NCBI GenBank assembly: GCA_013398615.1
Contig: VZSR01003807.1
Span: forward strand, 5,227,959-5,291,958
Length of the DNA stretch: 64,000 nucleotides
Source: Brachypodius melanocephalos
Taxonomy: Eukaryota; Chordata; Aves; Passeriformes; Pycnonotidae
Reading direction: 5' to 3'
The notes beneath the pieces were generated by a model. That model was not told the DNA's origin. It ran no database searches and saw nothing but the letters and a program-made list of their open reading frames with translations. A program made the position numbers and the translations under genes. Below are positions 11,924-25,563 of the stretch, one piece after another. The stretch's first letter is position 1, and the number at the start of each line of letters is the position of its first letter.

Positions 11924-14900
11924 ACCAAGTCAGGGTAAAGTTAGTTCAGTTAGCTCAGGAAGACCTTGTCGAAGGGAGGTGAGAATGTCGTCATTAGCCA
12001 TCATTTAGCAGGTTGGGTCCAGCTAAAGTGTATCTTTTGGCTTCCTCCTTCAAAATCCAGGAAAAGAGTTTTTGTCATTCACATTGCAATTTTTTAGCAA
12101 TGTTTGATACATAGTGAAGTGTTTGAAATGAGATCATTCTAGTTAACTAGAAATTTATTTCAGTAACTGGAATAAATATTTACTTTAAAACTTGAACAAA
12201 TATTTATTTGATGGCAGGTATTTGTAGTGTTTACTAAGAAGGTAGGGAGCTTAATGCCTCACTAACTTTGTGCGTAAGTTCATTACTAAAATTGTATTAG
12301 CTTTGAGTTTCTAACTGAAATGCGAGGTCTTGGTGAGATAGATCTTTATCTGAAAAATGAGTCAAAAGATAAACTTCAGTTTCATGTACTAGAAGCACCC
12401 CACCTTTCAGTTTACTGGGGAAGATGGGCTATTGGTGGCCAGCTTACTTCTCACCAAGGTTTCAGAAATCCAGAGTCCATTGATCTTTGCTCCTAGATAG
12501 GACTAAGATGCATCAGGAGTTCTATTTGAATAGAATTTGTATTTGAATTAGAATAAGAGCCTTGAATATGCAGCAGCTCTAGGGATGCACCATAATCTTT
12601 GAACTGCAAAATCAAAAATGAATTATCTAGCAATGGACCATGACAGAAAATCTGGACCAATATCAGGTGAGCTGGATCCCACCCATTGTGAAAACTGCCA
12701 TCATCAGAAGAATGAAGAGACCATTACAAAAATAGTCTGTTGGATGTAAAAGAGAATTTTTATTGTGCTTAACAAGAAACAAGAATAAAATTATCTATTT
12801 CATGATACGCATGAAGAGTGTTGGACTTTAAGGTGGGAACAATCCTGCACTGTTTTATAATGTTTAACCTCTGATGAATTGAGATTCAAAACCAGCTGGA
12901 TGTCTGAAGAAACTTTACAGACATTAATTCTCATAACACCAAGGTATCAGTTGATGTTATCAATAGCAATGAATTCTGAGATTAACGTACAGACCAATGA
13001 AAGCACAATGTCCCATCCAGTCATTATAGAAATACTGGATTGCATATGGAATGAAATTGAGATAATCACATCTGGAAACTACTTAATCGCACCACAACAA
13101 TTTTATAAATCGGCATGCTATGTGGTGACTTTTTTCCTACTTTATTGCCTTTCTTTTTTCATCCCCTTTATGTGTATATCTAACTCTGAACGAAGGTTCA
13201 GGAAGCATCAGGACCTCATTTGGCATCTGTTCCCTGATCCTGTCATGGCTTTTGCAGAGCCTGATTTGGATGAAGGAAACATGAGAGAAGGCACTTTCCA
13301 CAGGTAATCCTTTTTTACCTTTTTTCACTATCATAATTTCCTTCACAAAAAGCCAAATTATACCACCCAAATTATACCTTTTCCTTTGTTATTCAGAAGT
13401 AGTGGTCCACATTCCAGCTAGTGACACTGAGCTAATGAAGTCTGTTCAGATACAAGTTTGGTTTTTTGATTTTTTTTTAGCTGCCTGAATGTATGGTGAG
13501 TGTTTTCTAGTTCATGGAATAACTGAGCTGTGTGCACTATGTTGTTTGTGGATTTCCATTGTCATTCTAGAAAACTATATCTCCCTCAATTACTGTGTGA
13601 AAATAGTGTAGTATTTTCTGTAAGTGGAGGATTTGTTACTATGCCTTTGTGGAGAGTTTCTCCACTGCTGCTAGGATTTCTAAACTGTCTGGTTTTCCAC
13701 TCCAGAAATGACTGTCTCACTTCTGTGTGATGAAGGTTTCCTTACACCCAAGGAACCAGACTGCTGAATTGTCTAGATGCCTAGTGACAATACTTGTGAT
13801 CAGAAAAAAATTTAATTATTACAACATTTACCATGTTTTTCATGATACTAATTTAAAATACGGACATATTATGAACGTGCAGTACAACATACTATGAAAC
13901 TCTCAATTTTAAAACATAGAGCACAATTTTCTGATGTGGTAAATCTAATAACCTGTTCTCCAGAAAAGTCCACCTTTTTATGAAGAAAATCTGATGTAAG
14001 AAAACTGATGAGTAATAGATGAGTGAAAATTTTATTTTGTGTAAGTGGATCCTTACAGAATACCTTCTGAGCATAGAAAGGTAAGAAAGGTTGGGATGCA
14101 AAAGTATATGTGGGAAGGCAGATGTGTTGCAAAAACCTTACCCTGAAGGAACACATGTTAGATTCAGCAACGTCCAAAATCAAGTTTTCAGCTTTTTTAT
14201 TGAGCAAATTAAAATTTCTAGAACTCAGAGTTTGATCAAACATGCAAGCTGAGAAAATAGCCTTAGCAAATCCCTTTGCTCTTTTTGAGAAAGACCTCAG
14301 AGCACTGAAATAATGATGTACTAAGCAATAGAAGTGGCATTTTCTCAAATGCTATGTCTTGCAGGCTGCAAATTTCAGCCTGCTCAGGGACTCTTGATTG
14401 TGCAAACTAAATTGGACTATTGCATGAACGATTTAAAAGGTGCTTTTATCCAGGACTGAGTACTCTAGCTGAAATGCCCTAAATTACACCATTTTGCTGG
14501 CACTATCGTGTCTATCTCCAAAACCCTCCATGGCTATTTGCATTCCCAAGTTAAATAGGGACTACACTGGACAAAGTTTGGGGCAAAAGATGGAAATAAA
14601 AGAGATTTTGCACTATTTTAAAATTACCAGAAGATGTATCTGAAAGTAGATATCCCTCCCTGGTCAATATGTGGAATATATCAAGTGCTACCAGGGGATG
14701 TCTGAATACACAGCGGGCTGCCAAATGAACCACGAGACTCCTCTTACATTCCAAATGGGTGACCAAACCCATAATAATAATCCATAATAGGTGATAATCT
14801 CACCTATAAGAATTTTGTTTCATTAGCATTTCCATTCACCATATACAATAAAGATAGGGGGGAAAAAAGGAAAAAGCCAATGAAAAAACCCCAAACTATA

Positions 14901-17900
14901 ACCCACATTCGACAATCACTTGTATTCAGACATAAGGAAACTAAATCAACAGTTGGGTGTTCATGGTCTTGTACCTTTTAACCTTCACTGGTTTCGCTTC
15001 TGTTTTTTAGTTCTGTGCTGGTTTCACCAGTGCTGCTGTACTTAGAAGTTGTGAGGACTTTCAGATGTTTACATCCATGTCCTGCCAATACAACACTCCA
15101 GCTTGGGAGGATGCTTCCTTGATGTGTGAGCAAAACAACAGGAACCAAGTGATGTCAAGTATGCAGCAGACTACCTATTTAACTGGCCATAAACCACCAC
15201 CTAAAGAATAAAACATGGCACTGAGCAGCAGAAAATTGTGTTTATTAAAGATCAGAGGAAAACATATCAGAGTTCAAAGATTCCTGTCTACACAGGGTCT
15301 CCTAAAAATATTAAATGCAAATTTCTCGTGATATTTGGTAATATTTCATAAAGTGTAGACTGCCATTGTGCATTAATATTTTGGCTATAAAACAATGGGA
15401 ATTAAATTAAAACTATTTAGCCTTATAAAGGAGAAAGAAAGAGGAAATTAATGTATCTGAGGACGTATACTGCACTAACACTGCAAGTGTTAATGGAGAC
15501 TGGTGTATATCCCACTGGACAGCAGGACAAAATAATGATTCTGAGCCTGGTACTAGTTTTTATTTTCCCTCAATTTCATTGCTGAACTGAAAAATTAGTT
15601 TGTAGAGTTCTGGCCAGAAACATTTTGTTGCACTAGCAAAAGATTTTCATCCTACAAAGTTAGCCTCACCCCTATAAAACAACTTGTTGATAGGTGTTTC
15701 AAACTTCTTTTTAAGTTTGCCATTTGCTGAGTTAAAGGCAAGGATGTGCTAAATCCAGGGTTCATGAAACTTGTGCGCCAGCCTGCCAGCATAACATCCA
15801 TGTCAGTCTCTCCAATAATTAATAAACATATAAATTTGGTGTATTTTGTGCTTCAGAATCAAAGCTTACATTACGTCTCAAGAAGTGAAAGACTCATACA
15901 TTCGATTTGGTGCATAATTTGGCACTGGATTTACCTTTCCAGCCTTCCCAGAAGTCGTGATTTTTTTTGTTTTGTGGTTGGAAATAATTCCCAAGTTCAA
16001 GCCAGAGCCAGCACAGAGAGATTCTGCAGCCAGTGGTAGACAATCAGGAACAAATAAACAGCTCCTGCCCATAGTAAATCTGTATTCCTGAAAAATGTTC
16101 TATGTTTTGACTACATCTGTTAGTATGAGGGAGAATCCAGAGATAAAAACAAGCCAAAACACAATAAATCACCTTTAGTTAGCTAATTAAAACAGCTTTA
16201 GTTCGTACACCAATGCATCCTTGATGCACAAATAAAGTCCTCAGCAGGCATTTTTTCCTGGATAATAAAATAATTTTGTAAGGAATTTGATTGATACAGC
16301 TCTGGAAATTAAACATGCTACGAAGTAAGACATGATGGAGTATGTTGTGTTCTTGCAGCAAAAGGTAAACACAGAAACATTTACATGGCCAGAGCACCAA
16401 TTTATGCCTAAATTCAGGAAAGAAGTCTATGCAAAAGTAAAGCTTTGGATGTGTAAGTTACAGAAAATAGTAATCCTTTTCCCTGCTGCTTCTCAGAGTG
16501 TAGTTTGCTTCAACACATTTGCATTCTGCTTGGATCTCCCAAGCTCGCCCCAAGGAAGCCTGGGGATCGTGCCTTCAGCAATCCCCAGCTCAAAGAGGAG
16601 TGGGCTGCTCTTCTGCTTTGTTGCCATGGCACCTGGAAAATAATTGGCTTGTTACCACAAATGGTGGCTTTCAGCAGCTGTGGCATGCAAGGGTTACAGC
16701 CTGAGCAGAGATATCACTTCCCCAGCTGACATTTTCAAGAAGGCTTCACGGTGCACGAGCAGTATTGAAATGTGGGCTCAGGGCTGAGAGAGAAGCCTCA
16801 TATTTTCATCTGGAGTGACAAACTACTTCTGACATGTAAAAGAGCAAGGAGATGGCTTTCAGATCACTTCTTTTTCCTGAGCTAGGATACCCAGTGGTCA
16901 CCACTGACATCTTCCATGAGTTTAGTTGCTCAGGTGAATAAAGAATCTATTAGTGGCCCTGGTTTTCAAGAGAAAATTTTCCTTTCTCTTCCCAACAGCT
17001 GTTCGTGCAACACTGTTTAGCATGAACTCAGTCTGCTTCAGCTTGATCATCTTTGTAGAAACTGTACCAAAAACTTCTCTGCCAAGGAGGGAGAATTCTG
17101 AAATCATTACTATTTCGATCCAATCTGCCTAATTATCCAAAACTCAGTCATTGATTTATAATTTACATGGGCTTCTTGAAAATTATAAAATTAATTTTAA
17201 AAATTTTCACAATGAAAAGTCATGAAAGAAAAAGCCCCCTAGCTAAAGTCTGGATAAGAATATAATGCAAAAAAATCATTGAACTTATATATTTATTTCA
17301 TTCTCCAGACTTTTAGTTTAGGGTTTGAGGTTATTTTTTCTTTCTTTTAATTTCAAATTCTTTGGAATAAGGGTCGTATTATGTGTGTGCATCTTCTCAT
17401 AGAAGCTAAACCTGAATTTTTGTCTTGGCTAGATTCTCAGGAAAACCTATCAGTTCAAATCTCTCTGTTAGAAAGTTCTGCTTCCATATTAGAGGAGCAA
17501 TCAAGACTGCAATAACTATGTAGTCTGAAGCACATTGATGATGACGATTTAAACTGTAATTTCATATCTTCCCACCTTTCTGTGCCACTTCTCAAGCTCT
17601 GATGAGAAACAGCAGAATGGAAGGAAGGTGGCACAGAATTATTCAATTTTCATCTGCCTCTATTGTGCCATTTTAATGACAGGTTCACCTTTCACATTCC
17701 TCTGTGAAACAGAGCAAAACAACAGAAGATGTAGTGAAATAAAGTAGTAGTGAAAGTGCAAAATAAGTCAGAATAAAGCAGACCATGGGTAAGGGCTAGA
17801 ATAGATTAAATGGGGAGAGGGGGAACAGAAGTGGACAGCTGGAAATGGAGGGAAAAGTTAAGCAGATAAATGATGCAACCAGAGAAATTGCAGCAAATTT

Positions 17901-18278
17901 AAAGGCGCAGCAAGTGAGATGGAAAAGGTAATCATTTAAAAGAAGAAGACAATTTTCTCAGAGTACAGAATCAGAAAAGAAATTATGTATAAGAAGTTGT
18001 AGGAGAATTATTCACCAAACAAAGGCATGAGGGGAGAGGAAACAGGAATAAGAAAAGATAACAACAAAAAGATAATAGAAGAAAGATTGGGAATTAAGAA
18101 TCAAAATATACAATAAATAAAAGATACAAGCACACATATAAAGATGTGACAATAGACAATAGCCTTGTGGCATGTGTGTATGACTTAAGTTTGCTGCAAG
18201 AACAGGTAGTATTTTTCCCACTGCTGGTGTGGAATTTGATGATTGAAAGTATTTATATATTATACCAGTGAAAATATA
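11924..18278. other. Non-coding AT-rich sequence; two weak open frames
   Basis: The longest frames are 142 codons on plus (12879-13307) and 159 codons on minus (13869-14348). Neither matches a family I know, and both fall within what chance gives in about 60% AT DNA. The plus frame ends in a good splice-donor context (CAG/GTAATC at 13301-13309) and encodes one hydrophobic stretch, so it is listed as a finding rather than annotated. A 16-bp palindrome lies at 12137-12152. Confidence 0.6.
12137..12152. other. 16-bp perfect palindrome TTCTAGTTAACTAGAA
   Basis: The sequence equals its own reverse complement and is centred on GTTAAC. HNF1-type homeodomain proteins recognise GTTAAT/ATTAAC half-sites with a spacer, so this is only loosely similar. 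Function unknown. Confidence 0.5.
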
Positions 18279-18322
18279 TTTCACAGTGAAAATATGTGAA
18301 ATTTGCAGTTTTCACAGTGAAA
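18279..18322. repeat. Two copies of TTTCACAGTGAAA, 31 bp apart
   Basis: The near-palindrome TTTCAC-A-GTGAAA occurs exactly at 18279-18291 and 18310-18322. Their starts are 31 bp apart, close to three turns of B-DNA. A further CAGTGAAAAT lies just upstream at 18266. GTGAAA resembles a half-site of IRF/PRDM1-type motifs. No gene is next to it, so a regulatory role is only a possibility. Confidence 0.45.
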
Positions 18323-20969
18323 TGCAGGGTATCCAGAATAGAAATGGATTTGGTATCTACAGAGCCTGAAGACATAACTTGTTTTCTGTGCTTCATGCTC
18401 GCTTACCTGTGGCTTTATCCTATCATGCTGATGCATGCTGAGTGGTATCATGACCTGTAAGTGATTTGAATAAAATCAATAGGACCTCTTGCTGAGCAAG
18501 GACAGGATTGTTGCTTTTCCTAGGTTCAAGAGCAGAATTTCCATTACTTCCTGAATAACAGTTGTGAGGAAGAATGACAAACTGCCTACTGTACATAATG
18601 AGTACATGCACTGGTATGGATGTGTGCACAACACCACATTATGTTAGATATAAATGTAAACTATTAACAGCTCGTGGCAATGTTTCCCCTTTCCCCCACT
18701 AAGTACAGATGAAAATCACTGCAGAACAATAAGATATTGAATGAATGTCTTACTTTTCAAAAATACTGCAAAGATAAACACTAGCCAGGCATCATGTCCA
18801 GAAGGTATCGTGGTCTTCAGCACACCCTATTCTTAATTTGATGTTAGAAAAATTATATTGACTTTGAAATGTATAATAGATTTTTATGATAATCATATAT
18901 TAGATAGTGAGTAAATTATGGATGGAAAGTGAATACAAGTCCCTTTGTCTTAATACAGCATAAATAAATAAAATAGGTCCTGAGGAAGGGCATCTGGAAT
19001 GCATTTAATTACACTTAGGTGACAGGCTTCCACCACCTTGAAATTCTTTTTTCCACCAAATCAGCAAAACATTTAAAGATCTTTGTAATACAAGCAATAG
19101 TCCATGGACAATTTTTTTAAAAACTTGACCCTTCTGGTCTTACGGTATTTACTGTTTTATATGAATAAAAAGGAAATAGTATCTGACATAATTACAATAA
19201 AAAAAAAAAAAAAAGATCAGGATATTTTTGCAGAACTTGTTTCACTGCCCTGAACTGAGTGAGAATATTAATTTTATTCCTCTGTAACTTTCTTTCCACT
19301 TTATGCAGTAAGTCAAATATTGAGAGATTGTTTCTCTTTTTAACTCAAACTCTCCTTTTGTGTTACTTGATACTTGATTCAGTTCCTTAATATTTCAGGG
19401 GTTCATTTCTGAGCACACAAACCCACAAAAGGTTTGAAGTTTTCATAATGAATGATCAAATTACATTTGTATGTAAAAGATATGTTTACTAAACCTCATT
19501 TTCAGAGTACAACTCCAGGGGGAAAAAACCTGTAGGTCACTCAAGAAACAAAGCAAGTGGATACACAATGGTGGAACCAGAGAGTTCAAACGGCACGATT
19601 CAAAAATCAAAGGAGTTTGCAAAGACTAGATAAAGATGTGTCTAGGCTTATAACAGCTGGAAGTTTTCTGACAATTCAAATGAGCTGTCTTTTAATATCC
19701 ACATTATAAAACACTGAAACTTTTGGGGCTTGTTAGCATGACTAGAAAATTGCACTTAAGGGAACATTTGGAATGATGAATCAAGGGGAGGAAAATGAGA
19801 AATAGTAACAAGAAGATAAATAATATTATTGTACTACCCATCCCTGTCACAAAATGCCTCCTACTTAACTCCATGCTATTGGAAATCCAACTGAGCTCAT
19901 GTTTGCTAACTGACAAAAAATATCACGCAAGGATCTTCTTTCCAGATAGATCTTCCCTTCTATGCCCAGAAAGAACTCTTTTTACAGTTGTTTTGGTTGC
20001 AATGAGCCAACACACAATGGAGACATATTCATGAGTGAAAGTAACTTCATATATCCTCATATGTGGCTACAGTCATGCAGGAAATAGCAATCAGTCACAA
20101 TAAAAAGCAGTGAAAAAAATAATGCCAGAAATTAATGTAGTGCTATGAATTTTGCCGCACTGTCTGGGTTTGCGATTCAGTAGGATTTCACAAATTAAAT
20201 AAGCTGGGGCCTGGTATAATAAACTTTTATGCTTACAGAGAGATTCATTTACCAGATCCATCATGTGGGCACCTCATGAGTCACCCCATGGACTCCAGCC
20301 CCACCATCCCAAAGCCACCAACCCCTTGGGCACACAGGGAGTTGGCTAGTTGCCTACACATGCTGATATCCCCTCTTCTTCTCTGTCACCCAGCTACTAA
20401 TACTAACCTAACACTTCCTAATACTAACTCCATATGGCTATCAAAATATTTCCTGTTAGACATGTTTTACCTAATGAGAAGAGTCACTTTGGAGAGAAAA
20501 AGCATTTTAAAAGTCAATTTCATGAATCAAACAGAACCACAAATCTTTGTAGGGTATTTTAATAATCACACAAAAATGTGCATCAGTGTGTATTTTTGGA
20601 ATTCAAAAAAATTTATGGTGTAAAAACAATTACCTTTTGCAGTACCAGAATCATGTCTCATTTAAAACAACGATGCCTAATAGCTCTCAATTAATTAGGC
20701 AGGGATGGAATTCTATATGTAACAAGACTACATATGATTTACCTGATCTCTTCGAGGCTATTATTTATATCTATTTTCTAAGTCCTATTACTGCTGTAAA
20801 TACACATCTCTGCATTTTGTCATGCATGTTGGATCAATGTGCAGGATGAGCTGACTCTAAGAAAAATCCATTTGCTCTGGAAAAGACTCAGAAAGCATCA
20901 TTAATCCACACTCTACAATACAGTCACTTAGTGTTCCAATATGGCAGCACTAGAGTTACTCTCTCACAG
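18323..20969. other. Non-coding unique sequence
   Basis: No gene recognised. A run of 15-16 A lies near 19200-19214. Short frames around 20276-20849 have no recognisable domain. Confidence 0.65.
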
Positions 20970-21006
20970 AAAAAAAAAAAAAAAAGAAAAAAAAAAAAAA
21001 AAAAAA
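20970..21006. repeat. Poly(A) tract
   Basis: Thirty-seven bases, all A except one G. A 142-codon plus-strand frame runs through it as a poly-lysine artefact. The upstream 200 bp do not resemble a processed transcript that I know. Confidence 0.95.
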
Positions 21007-22784
21007 GGTTGCTATCACATGGTACGATAATAAGTCAGGGAGAGGAAGTTCCTTTTAGCGGCTCTGCTATCATAGATTTTCCCATATTTCTTTTACTATA
21101 CTGTCTGTTATTTCTACATGCCATAGCATTATTCACTTCCCTAAATCTTTGTTCTAGATGTCCTAGAACAAATCATCACAGTAGAAGACCAGTCCCATCA
21201 AATTCAGAAGAAATATTTACATTGTTTGCTTTAAGACTGCCTGGATTCATTGCTAGCTGGTTAGTAGCATTGAAGAATTTTGCCACAAAACAAAGGACAT
21301 ATTCCACTTCTATTCAAGTGTCTAATTTTAGGACTAAAATGTTTTCAGTACTGTTATGAATTTACATCACTCACTGATTTTCATTCATTTCAAGCCATTC
21401 TTGCTTAAATACTTTAATAAGATGAGCCTCACTTTTCTGTTCCTCTTCCCTCAAGGCATAATGCTTTGAATCATTCTATTACATAATTTCATATTGTAAA
21501 GGCTTAAAAAAACCCCATGCACAGCAACAACACCACCAACAACAATAACAATCCAACCCTGAGGAACTTTTCCTTAAACATTTCAAAATTTAACAGCAAC
21601 AGTAATCTAATCAGGGATATCAGGAACTGGCAAGTCAGGATTCTTCATTGTTTTTAATTGCAACCTTGCAGCAGCTTGACTATCTCATTAAAAAGTCTTC
21701 CTGACCTCTTGGAATGATTTCATGTGTCTTTAACAGGAGGTCTGGATATATCTGCAGCTTCTGTAACCAGAGCCAGCCTTCACTATTTCAGTCCCTTGAA
21801 GAATGGGAATGCATCCACCCTCTCCTCCATATCACTATAATTTACTGTGCTCAACAATCAAAAACCTCTGAATGAAATTGTGAATGGGGAGCCACACCAT
21901 CCACATGTAGATGGAAAACGTAATAATGTAATTTGAGTGTTTTTTGGGAACAGAACAAGCAAATAAAAAGTTTACTCCCCAAATGAAGAGTTTGTTGTTT
22001 TGGTGTGGTGTCCTCACTTCATCATGGACACACACATTTTTCATGAGACTCTCCAAGTCACCCCACACCCATCCCTAGGGGAAAACACTGTACGCAAAGA
22101 CAAGAAAGTGCTTTCTTGTAGCTTTGCTTCTCCATTAAGCTAATAGTAGAAGGCAGCTAAAAGAAGAGATTCATGAGGCAGCTCAGATGTAATTCAGAGA
22201 GTGGACATTCCTCCAAAGCCCCAGCCAGCTCCCCTTTGTGCCTGGGGACTCAGTTCTCCCATGCAGGATGCTTCCCTTATGGGCAGCGCAAACTTCCTCA
22301 CTCCAGCCAACAGCCTTGGTAACCAAAGTGGAATTTGCATTTAAGAACAGCTTTCCATTGATCAGATTTATCAAATGAAGTTCCAAATGAATCAAAGTAG
22401 CCACAGCCACATAAGATGTGTGTGAGCTGAGGCACACATTAGCCCCTAGACATGCTCATGTCTTGACATTGCTATTGCTGCTCTTGGGGTGAAAGGAAGA
22501 GGCTAATTGCTGTTTTTACAGGGAAAGAATTACAGCTACAGTGTGGTTAGATAATTCTTTTCTTGATCTTCAGAGAAATAGAGAGAACTGAACCGATGAT
22601 ACAATAATGTTATCTAGCTTTGCCTCCTGTACTATGGTCCTCTGTAAAAATATCCCCGAGCAGGACTCTGTAAAGTGAAAAGAGTATTGAGATGACTGCC
22701 ACTAGGGAAAAAGGAACTGAAATCCTGATAGATTATAAGCAGAGATATATCAGAGGACTAAATGATGCAGAAAACCTTTATATA
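21007..22784. other. Non-coding unique sequence
   Basis: No gene or mobile element recognised. 21506-21560 is a short A/C-rich stretch starting with an A7C4 junction and continuing with CAA-type triplets. Confidence 0.65.
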
Positions 22785-22912
22785 TGTACTGGTTTTCACT
22801 GGGAGAGAGTTGATTTTCTTCATAGCAGCTCGTGTGATGCTGTTCCAGATTTGTGATCAAATGAGTGTTGATAGCATGCCAGGATTTTAATTGCGGCTGA
22901 GCAGGTTTTAAA
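22785..22912 (+). mobile_element. 5' fragment of an endogenous retrovirus LTR
   Basis: It starts TGTACTGGTTTTCACTGGGA and continues with landmarks found in the same order in the fuller LTR at 35095: '..ttttcttcatagcagct', then 'gtgttgata'. This is the U3 start of an avian LTR family that opens TGTNCTGGTTTnNGCTGG. Similarity fades after about 22912, so roughly the first fifth of the LTR is present. There is no TATA box, poly(A) signal or internal region. Its orientation is opposite to the fragment at 25564-25790. Confidence 0.65.
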
Positions 22913-25563
22913 TGGATAAGTATTTTTAGAATGGGGGCTTGAAAATAAGAATCAGAATGCTGGAGATTTGAGTTTTCATCAATTTTGTTATTTAAAAACA
23001 TTAGTTTGTCTTAAAGATATTTTGTATGCTAATAGTAGCTATTTATCAGTGTTGAATAATCCCATTACATGATATCATATTAAAAATCAACATAACTAAA
23101 TATTTTGGATTTTTCACTGTCTTTTTTTTTTCCTTTTTATATGCACTTAAGTTGCTGTATCATTAATTAAGATACCTGCTGTATCAGGGTTAATTAAGAG
23201 ATTTATCTTTTCCTGGATAAAATATTGATGAAAGGGTCAGCATCGATGAGTGATAAAGGTCACGGTAACACTGTGAATTTTTTCATTCTTGATGTAATCT
23301 TTAAGCCAGGGAGGGCAGCAACAAATTTTGTAAGACCATTAGCAATTTGAGAAACAAAAAAATAGTTGCACTTCCTTTCAATTGGCATTTGGTCCTCTCT
23401 AGATTAAAAAGTATGCCTTGGAGCTCAAATGTATTACTTACGTATATTTCATGATTTTTATACTGCTGATTTTAAGAACAAAATAACGATTGCTGTCACC
23501 TCCCACAGTGTATATGTATGCACTCTGCACCATACTTGTGTCCCAGGTGGAAAACAGAGGAGTAACAAAAATAATTTTTTTTTTAATAACAAAGCTTTCC
23601 TCTTCTTTCAGCCTTCATTCTAGTGCAAGGTTGCAGATAATAATGCCTAAGACATATGATTTTTTATATATTTGAAAACATTTTCTTATTTCTTTTATGC
23701 TGCAGTTAAATACTACAAATTTTCAAAATTGAATGTTTTGTCACCAAAAAATCAAAGAGACGGATGGAGGAGGACAGAAGGAAAGGATGCAGAGTGGGAA
23801 GAAAGGAATGAGTTTTCCAATAAAGTAGTGTTCTCATCAGAGATTGTTCTGTGACTCATTTGTTTGGAGACACAACAATAAAGTAGGACAGTGGGATGCT
23901 GAGATGCTAATCAGGAATAGAGACTGTTCTTTCCCACATGCTGCAGTGTCACTGCAGTTCTCCTCTCATCTCTGAAACTCAGTCCTCAAGACATACATTC
24001 AGTTGGGTGATATAAAAATAAGTCTTAAATTACAGCCTTTACCACGGTAATCTTTTCTTCCTAAGTTTTATATCTTGGTGCTCTTCTTCCTTCCATGTAT
24101 CTGTCGTTGCCTTTGTTCTTGCTGCAACAGGGGGACCAGAATTATCCCCAAATGAGGAAGAAGTCAAATAGTCCAAGTCGTCTTAGTCTTCTTTTTATTT
24201 AAGCCTCTATTCTCGGACAAAAGAATGTCTTCTCAATCACTGCTATGCTTTGGTGGGATCTGACTCAGGATCAGGCTTTTATCTGCTGTCTTGGTACTCA
24301 ATATCACACAGGCTTTATGATGTCCAACCACATACAAATTTGCCTATCCTGTGTAGTGATTTTGGTAGTGGCATCTCTTCTAATGCGTCTTTATTCATTA
24401 ACTTTTAAATGTTTTGCTCCAAGAGCTGCACTGAATGCTGCTCATTTTGCCTTCCATCTTATTATTTTATTTCACAGTTCACTTTTTCATTGTGTGTTTT
24501 TCTCACACAGGTTATAAAAACCTAGATAATAAACACACATGATACTCCTCAAATGGTTGTAGCCAAAGTGGCTGGAGTGGTGACTGACATAAAATAATAT
24601 ACAGTAGAGGATCAAAGGAAAATAAGCACGCAGAATGAATTAAACAGAATATATTTGTATTTCCACACAAACAATTCCTAATACCAACTGCATGTCTGGC
24701 AGACTTATGTGCCTGTATATGGAAAATCAAACTAAGTAGGTGTAAGAAATTACACAACAGATTTTAAAGTTTATCTCCTAATGATCTTTCTCAGTCATAG
24801 CTTAGCTATATCTTTCCTCTATTTTATTGGCAACTGTGTAAAGGATATGCCTTCTGTTCACATGCAAAAAAAAATGAAATCCAAGCAATCAGTAAAGGTA
24901 CAAGCCAAAAGATTTCCACAAAATTCAGCATGTCCACTACTTGGCTAGAAAATCGATGTTTGTCAGATACAGCAAAAAAAAAAAGTTGAAGCGTAAGTGG
25001 AAGATCCAGATTATCTGGAGATAGAAGTTCAAATCTGTCACTCACTGATTTTTCATTCCAGCTGTTTTCTTGAGTAGCAGACAGCACTGTGTTTTTGTGC
25101 ATCACCCAAAGCCTGGCAAACCTGGGCTGAGAAGGGCAGTGACTGCAGGTGAATGCAGTGCTGGGCACTGTCCCCCAGAGCTGGGGGAGCTGACCTGATG
25201 GTGGTTGTGGAAAAGGCTTGGGAGAAGACTGGGATGCTGGTGTGCTGCAAGTTCCAAAATGTTCTGCTAAATGCTATAGATTTATTCTAGGAAAGACAAT
25301 TATGGATTCGGGGAAAACTAGCCATGGCTCTCTGATCACGACAGTTTGGTGCAGGTCTTGTTAAAGTTTGACAGATCAGGTTTACAGTTTGGGATTACAG
25401 TCTAGGTATTTCCCTGGACATTCTCAATACCTCAGATGTCAGGTTTCTCCCTGAGATCCATATTTCTGACTGCTCCTCCCACTCTGGGGCAGCAGCTGCA
25501 TCCTGCCATTGTACACAATGAAGTTATGAAGAAACTGCTTTTCCTCCGAATGCAGTATGATTG
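22913..25563. other. Non-coding segment between two opposed LTR pieces
   Basis: No gene recognised. It contains a short direct duplication (23154-23200). 25100-25250 is locally more GC-rich with short frames but no known domain. The flanking LTR pieces are arranged so that this whole segment could be an inversion. Confidence 0.55.
23154..23200 (+). repeat. Short direct repeat carrying two TTAATTAA palindromes
   Basis: GCTGTATCATTAATTAAGA (23154-23172) recurs as GCTGTATCAGGGTTAATTAAGA from 23178, so two TTAATTAA palindromes lie 27 bp apart (23163 and 23190). TAATTA cores are bound by many homeodomain proteins; that is general knowledge and not evidence of function here. Confidence 0.55.

Noticed and set aside
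13869..14348. 159-codon minus-strand open frame
   Set aside because: No domain or family recognised, no splice or promoter context, and length within chance for AT-rich DNA.
15008..15060. 'tgtgctggtttcaccag' considered as another copy of the LTR start
   Set aside because: Similarity stops after about 15 bases and none of the later LTR landmarks follow.
20931..21359. 142-codon plus-strand frame starting with a poly-Lys run
   Set aside because: The start is created by the A-tract; no domain follows.
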